A stretch of 64,000 nt of DNA from positions 19,417,657-19,481,656 of the forward strand of contig CM119266.1 in NCBI GenBank assembly GCA_051294375.1, given 5' to 3'. Each line of letters starts with the position of its first letter. Position 1 is the first letter of the stretch. The stretch comes from Paraspadella gotoi (lineage: Eukaryota; Chaetognatha). Shown here one piece after another: positions 58,996 through 64,000 of the stretch. The notes beneath the pieces are model-generated. The model was given only the letters and a program-made list of their open reading frames with translations. It did no database searches and was not told the DNA's origin. The translations under genes and the position numbers were made by a program.

Positions 58996-59871
58996 TTTTT
59001 TTCATCAAACTGTTTCATTGTTAATATCGTTTCTTTGTAAAGGTGTTTATCTACCAGTATTACTGGTAGATTACTGGTCCAGTAATATTGCCTCAATAAA
59101 CTCCGTAACTTAAATGATCGCGAAAGGCACCCAAATTTAAAAAATTGTCTTATAAGATATTCTTTAACATGATCACTGATGAGATAAACACTAAAGTTTA
59201 GATTTTCGAATAAGTTGTCGCTCCCGCACATTCAATTCAAAATATTAGTCAAGTTCAATTTTTTTTATTCAACATAACAACTCAAAGTAATCGTGCGCAT
59301 ACCAATGTATTTATTCTGAAGTCGCGAGAAAGATTATTTTTGTTTTTGCTTTTCTAAAAATTCGTTTTTTAATCGTAACAATCAACTATTTTTTTATTTT
59401 TTTTTTTGGAGAGGTTCCAGGAACAAAGGTTATTTCAAACTCATGGGCGATACATGTTTGATACCGTATACGTCTGTTACTTATTGACTGCGCTCACGTA
59501 TAATATACAAATTATACATACATACACTCCTTAAAATCAAATTCCGAAATTCTTCAATTTTTTTTTTCCGCGTGACGAGCGTTTTGAGAAAAACAATTTG
59601 TCAACACCAACTAAAACTCAAAATTCCAACTTTTTCGCAGAATAAATAAGTGTTTATATATATTTTCCCAATATCAGTCGGGCGAAATTCTTTCCAGGCA
59701 AAAGAGAAGAACCTGCAAAAATGAATAATAAATGTTTATTAACTGCAATGTTTCTGGCATAGGGCATTGGTAAGTAAAAAAAAACCACGTCTTCAAAATC
59801 ATTGTTTTTGTGAGTAAACTAAACTACTTGTATGATGTACAATTTTGTACATTGTACAATATTTTCAGACA

Positions 59872-62800
59872 ATGGAAACAACGATCGAAACAGTTACTCT
59901 TAAGAGAAACTCTTCTCTCTGGAATGCAACGAGAGACGATCTTATATCGGATCCACTCGAAGAAGAGGCTGAGGCCACGGCCTGTCTATCGCTCACCGTT
60001 TTTCGCTTCGTTCTCTACGCTTTACCCATCGTCTACGTCGTCGGACTCGTGGGGAACGCCCTCTCGTTTAAACTCTTGTCGACGCGAGCTCTCAAATGTC
60101 GCTCAGCAAGAGTTTATCTCAAGACACTGGCCATTGCAGATTCTTGCGTCATCCTCATCGCCCTTTTCGAATGGACGATGGAATACAGGTCCGTTGTTTC
60201 ACCGTATTTAGACATTGTGGTGGTATATTCACACCACCTTACGTCCACGATCGTTCAGCCAATACCATTGGCTCAGAGGGGGAACACACCATCCCAGGCG
60301 TTGTGTTCCATCTACAGTCCTAGGGTAACCGCGCCAGTGACTGGAGGCGTCACTGAGGGTCGGAAGCCCCCAAAGTCAACAGTGAGATGATGAGATGATG
60401 AGATGTCCAACCCAATGGGCATAACAGGCAACCCGGCTGTTGCCATAACATCTTTTTAGTTGCGCCGCGAGTTCTCACTCTATAAGTCACTTTTCGGTCG
60501 GTCCATCGGTCGGTCTATGCGTCGGTCCATCGGTCCTTCGGTATGTCTGTCCATCGTTCTGTCCCACTTACCTTAAAAATGCATATAATTTGCCTATAGT
60601 TGGTTGCTCATTTGTTAAGACAGAAAAAACCTCAAATCTAAGTGACTGCTTCAGGAAATCCTAAAACTATAAGGTATAAAAGACGAAATTCCGACGCAGT
60701 GCATGTCATAAATACACGGGCTAAGAAAGTCATGTCATGTTATATCATGTCATGTCATATCATGTGATCAAAGATAAATACACGTGAAAATAAAGTAACT
60801 GCGGCGCAACTCATTGTATAAACCGATTTTGTTTTACCGTTTTAGATGACCCATTGGTAATATGAATTATTATAATCCCAGGAAATACCCTTCTTCGATT
60901 TTCGTTTCCTGTTTAATAATGATAATTGATCTTTTGAAGAGACAGAAATAATTGTTATGAGTTAGTGACAGAACCGTTCAATATAAACAGTCCCTGAGCT
61001 TCGGATCAGGCTGTAACACCGTTTTACAGGCGGGTTAAGCGCCCCATCCCTCTTCAATACAAGGAGGTCACCAGGCTAGAACCCCGGACCTTTGTTTTGG
61101 GAGGCGAATGAAGAACGGCTGATGAAGAACGGTTGCTGGATTTTAGTCCACCAGACATATAGTGTTATCTTAAAAGTATGGTGGACTGAAAACCACCAAC
61201 CGTTCATCAGCAGCCATTGGTGCAGGAGGCAAGTCATTCGCCTCCCAGTATGATGGTCGCCTAGCAATTAAGAGGGACGGGGCGCTTACCCTGCCTGTAA
61301 CACAATGTTACAGCCTGATCCGAATCTCAGGGACTGCTTATAATTAACGGTTCTGTCACTAATTCATAATAATTATTAGTGTCTCTTCATATGATCACTA
61401 AAGTGTTTCTTCCTACATCCGGTTCCGGTCCAACGTTTTTTAACTTCCGGTTCGAAAGCCAATTCACAGCTGGTTTATAATTTTTCATTTCTGTTAATTT
61501 AGCAGGGTAGCTCCAGAAACGGCGCGCAGATTAATTCTTTTTAAAATTTATGAAAGTGTTTCTACACTTTTATCTAAGCCAGAGTGTTACTGATAGTTTT
61601 TTAAATCACATGAAAATTTCGTTTATAAAATTCTTCGTCGAAAGGCCCAGGTGATAAAAAACGGTCAGCAATTCATTAATGTGGAATACAATGCCAAGAG
61701 CAGTTTACGGTCCGTTTCAGCTTTAATGGACCAGACAGTAGCCGCGCATGCGCCAGAAGTTGTGGCTGCTTGTCGGACGAATTATGCAGAAATTCATTAT
61801 AATCATTTTTATTTTCCAGCGGCTGCGTTTTAAAATTCCACGAGTACCGACGGGAGGTTCTGTCACACTCGGTTTCCTGCATGCTTTTTCGTTACACGAG
61901 AAAGGTCGCCACGATCATGAGCTCATGGATCATTGTCATTTACAGCGCGGAGAGGGCCATCCTTATTCGATGTCCTCTTAGAAGAGTCTCTTTAGGATCC
62001 GAGATGGTGACAGAAAATCACAGAAAAATGTAAAAATGATAAAAAAAACTTTTTTACTGTATATTTTGATAACATTTTCAGAAAGCGTATATGGTGATGT
62101 CGTGTTTGTTTGTGATCGCCTGTCTTTCTCAAGTCTGGATTTTCCCCACCGTCCGAGTCATCGATCCAGATGATCCCAAAAGGCCCTGTCGAGGGGATCA
62201 GACCTTCATATTCTGGTGGAACATGGTCAACATCTTCAGGTCAATTAAAATAAGTAAATTTTTTTAAAATTTTGTGATTTATTTATGTAATTATTTATTA
62301 ATTCATTCATTCAATTATTTCATTATTTGCGATCGCTTATTAAAAGTTGTCTTTGTTGGAAGTGTAGCTGATTTTTGTTTACGTACATATTAGAAGATTT
62401 TGATATTCGGTCGTGCTTCAGTGACGCATTTCCCGATGATCAGTTTTGATCACGCATGCGCAATGCGCATTAAGAATTTTTATGCAGTATTATTCGAGTT
62501 ATGAGTGGGATAGACCGACCGACCGACCGAAAATTTTTTAATTGAGCTGCTCTGAGAGTACACGCGGCGCCCCAAAAAAACGAATAAAAATTATGAACAT
62601 TTATTACGAGGCGACATTTAGTGATCATACAAAAACAAAACCAAAAACAGAAAACTCACTGTTCCACCAGGCGATGCCAATTTTTTTATGTTCAAAATAA
62701 AAGTTGGAAACTGTTATTGTAAATCGCTATAGCGATTTACTATACGGTATACCTATAAAATCCTTGGGTCTTTGGTCTTGGACCAGTTTTTGTCTGTTTT

Positions 62801-63901
62801 GATTTTTGACCTCTTTCTCTCTCTCTCTCGCTCTCTGTCTCTCTGTCTCTACTTGAAAGTTTTTCTTTGTTACCTTTTTTCGTTATATCTACTGATGATG
62901 ACTTAGCAATTAAGTCGAAATATTTCTAAAAAAATTGTTTCTGTTATGTACTATATTTCCCCATATTGAAAATATACTCGTATATCTTTTTTATTAATTT
63001 TTTTCTGGTACTTTATTTCTTTATTACTAGGATTTGTTTTTATTATTTCTTCAATTTCAATCTTTATTTCATTTATACCTGATCTTGCCTTTTTCCTTTA
63101 CCTAAAATAAAAATTTTGGTATTGTTTTAATTTTAATTTAATAAAAAACTTAAAAATAAAAAAAATTGTGAGAAAATAACAGTTGAAAGCGATTGTATTG
63201 TATTGTATTGATCTAAATGAACGATTTCGATTTGTCGGGAATAGAGTACGAATTGTGTGAAGCGTCCTTTATTTATAGACATTTATAAATTTTTTTAAGA
63301 ACAATTTGTTAGCCTTATTTTCCCTAAGCGCCTCAATTCTTCTTAAATTTGAAATTAAGTTAATTTTTAGGTTTAAAAGTTAGATTTAAAAATTAGGTTA
63401 TGAATTAGTTTAAGGATTATGCTTAGAGTTTAGAGTCAGAAGCAGGTAATAGTAATCTGAGTTTTAAAAATAGAATAATTAAAATTAAATTCATAAAGAT
63501 AAAGGAATAGAAATGGGGCGCTTTGGGAAAAGAGAGCCCGATTGCCTTTCCCTAATTAAACCTGAAATTTAAACCGTTCCGTTTTTTTTTATTATTAGCT
63601 TTTTAGTACCTGGAATATTCATAATAATATCAAACGTCATCATTATCTTGACAATGAGGAGAGAAAATCGAATCCGCGGCGAATTCATGACTGAGGTACT
63701 CACAAATCACAATGATGATTTAAATTAATAATATTTAAAAGTAGACCCGAAGGCGGATAAATCAATGTTTAACATTAAAAAAAAATAAAAAAAAAATTTC
63801 AGCGTCAAAGCTCAAGTCTGAATCGTCGTGTAACAGTTACTCTTGTCTGCGTCTCGTTTGGATTCGTTATCACCACTCTGCCGGAAGCACTATGGGCCGA
63901 C
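59872..63901 (+). CDS. Class A (rhodopsin-type) GPCR, peptide-receptor-like, partial
   Basis: Seven-helix receptor coupling an extracellular ligand to G proteins; ligand unknown. Exons 59872-60188, 61820-62006, 62082-62239, 63599-63695 and 63803-63901 join in phase (2, 0, 2, 0), giving 286 residues through TM6. Seen: N-glycosylation sites at N13 and N18; TM1 with GN (N62, the 1.50 position); TM2 LAIAD (D90, 2.50); C126 exactly 25 residues before R151, as for C3.25/R3.50; E150-R151-A152 (ERA) instead of DRY; CPLRR in loop 2; TM4 with W187; C204 in loop 2 outside; TM5 SFLVPGIFIIISNV (P225); TM6 FVITTLP (P280) without the usual CWxP. The start ATG follows a TTTTCAG acceptor, so a leader exon is likely. 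TM7 lies beyond the window. The TM3 RYTRKV...SSW...AER pattern resembles invertebrate neuropeptide (FMRFamide-like) receptors; that is inference. Confidence 0.9.
60458..60811. mobile_element. MITE family 1, copy B, in GPCR intron 1
   Basis: AGTTGCGCCGC at 60458 and GCGGCGCAACT ending at 60811 are perfect inverted termini. The interior has a CGGTCGGTCCAT tandem (60498-60560), ATAATTTGCCTATAGTTGG and TCATGTCATGTCATATCATG. It aligns end to end with the inverted copy at 31695-32023. Confidence 0.92.
60936..61112 (-). mobile_element. tRNA-derived SINE (family A), copy 3, in GPCR intron 1
   Basis: GAACCGTTCAATATAAACAG to CTAGAACCCCGGACCTTTG match copy 1; on the minus strand the T-arm reads CCGGGGTTCTAGCC. 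Faces copy 4. Confidence 0.85.
61120..61212. repeat. Inverted repeat between the two SINEs
   Basis: CGGTTGCTGGATTTTAGTCC at 61129 and ATGGTGGACTGAAAACCACC at 61179 pair, with TTAGTCCACCA against TGGTGGACTGA as the core. Confidence 0.8.
61213..61388 (+). mobile_element. tRNA-derived SINE (family A), copy 4, in GPCR intron 1
   Basis: CATTGGTGCAGGAGGCAAGT head to AACGGTTCTGTCACTAATTC and GTGTCTCTTC end. The T-arm region is partly deleted (CCTCCCAGTATGATGGTCGC). Oriented against copy 3, so an intronic transcript can fold back. Confidence 0.85.
62500..62575. mobile_element. MITE family 1, 3' fragment in GPCR intron 3
   Basis: GATAGACCGACCGACCGACC, then GAGAGTACACGCGGCGCCCC, a decayed family 1 terminus. 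An NRF1-like TGCGCAATGCGCA lies just before, at 62457. Confidence 0.6.
62892..62925 (+). ncRNA. Hammerhead-like core motif
   Basis: CTGATGA is followed by T, stem GACTTA-GCAAT-TAAGTC and GAAA, the exact order of the hammerhead catalytic core with stem II. I find no partner for stem I or a cleavage-site stem III, so it is probably a remnant. Compare 34212-34269. Confidence 0.4.
63312..63538. mobile_element. MITE family 2, best copy, in GPCR intron 3
   Basis: GCCTTATTTTCCCTAAGCGC at the left end and GGCGCTTTGGGAAAAGAGAG at the right end are imperfect inverted repeats of nearly 30 bases. The interior is degenerate TTAGGTT/GATTAGGTT sequence, about 227 bases in all. Confidence 0.85.
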
Positions 63902-63903
63902 GT

Positions 63904-63926
63904 GAGAGAGAGAGAGAGAGAGAGGA

Positions 63927-63971
<45 letters not shown>
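63904..63971. repeat. (GA)n at the GPCR exon 5 donor
   Basis: GA dinucleotides begin directly at the GTGAGAGAGAG donor of the last visible GPCR exon, so the donor itself is part of the repeat. Confidence 0.95.
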
Positions 63972-63974
<3 letters not shown>

Positions 63975-64000
63975 TCTACAATGGCTTTCGTTCTTATGTA

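Noticed and set aside
60188-60390. GPCR exon 1 continuing to the stop at 60390
   Set aside because: The CAG|GTCCGT donor at 60188 gives an in-phase join to the TM3 exon at 61820; the extension lacks TM3 and enters repeat DNA.

Overview
This is a window of animal nuclear DNA, most likely from an invertebrate that I cannot name. It is AT-rich, densely loaded with microsatellites, and its genes are split by spliceosomal GT-AG introns. The recognisable genes are a septin, a SOSTDC1/sclerostin-type secreted cystine-knot protein, a GNAT-fold acetyltransferase and a class A GPCR. A cystine-knot BMP/Wnt-antagonist-like protein together with a peptide-type GPCR points to a metazoan. Long open frames are a poor guide here, because most are translations of TTTC, GA, GAC or CT repeats. 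The real genes had to be read as small exons joined by splice sites and phase.

Layout. 1-1.1 kb: two exons of a septin on the minus strand, running off the left edge. 2.04-15.96 kb: a giant inverted repeat (about 6.9 and 7.0 kb arms) around a 25-base N gap, with no convincing gene in it; both outer ends are inverted copies of the same tRNA-derived SINE. 16-31.7 kb: gene-poor DNA with GA, GAAA, GAC and TCAA microsatellites, 38-bp and 28-bp minisatellites, one MITE and some unassigned coding-like stretches. 31.7-34.1 kb: a MITE, then a 1.66-kb exon of an acidic, disordered protein on the minus strand with an NRF1-type palindrome just upstream. 34.2-44.7 kb: hammerhead-like motif, an element with terminal inverted repeats, SINE-like repeats, microsatellites, a 70-nt hairpin and two unassigned exon candidates. 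44.9-47.0 kb: a five-exon acetyltransferase on the plus strand. 48.3-50.3 kb: a four-exon SOSTDC1/sclerostin-like gene on the minus strand, tail to tail with the acetyltransferase. 50.4-59.8 kb: repeats and weak coding candidates. 59.9 kb to the right edge: five exons of a class A GPCR (TM1-TM6), whose introns hold MITEs and an inverted SINE pair.

The genes do not form an obvious pathway; they are ordinary single-copy animal genes embedded in repeats. The striking parts are the repeats: at least two MITE families (one with an interior resembling degenerate telomeric TTAGGG DNA), several tRNA-derived SINE families, two hammerhead-like motifs whose stem II shows a compensatory change, and the 14-kb palindrome, which may be real or a fold-back assembly artefact. 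Single-base homopolymer differences between the arms, and one phase break in the acetyltransferase, suggest residual long-read errors.
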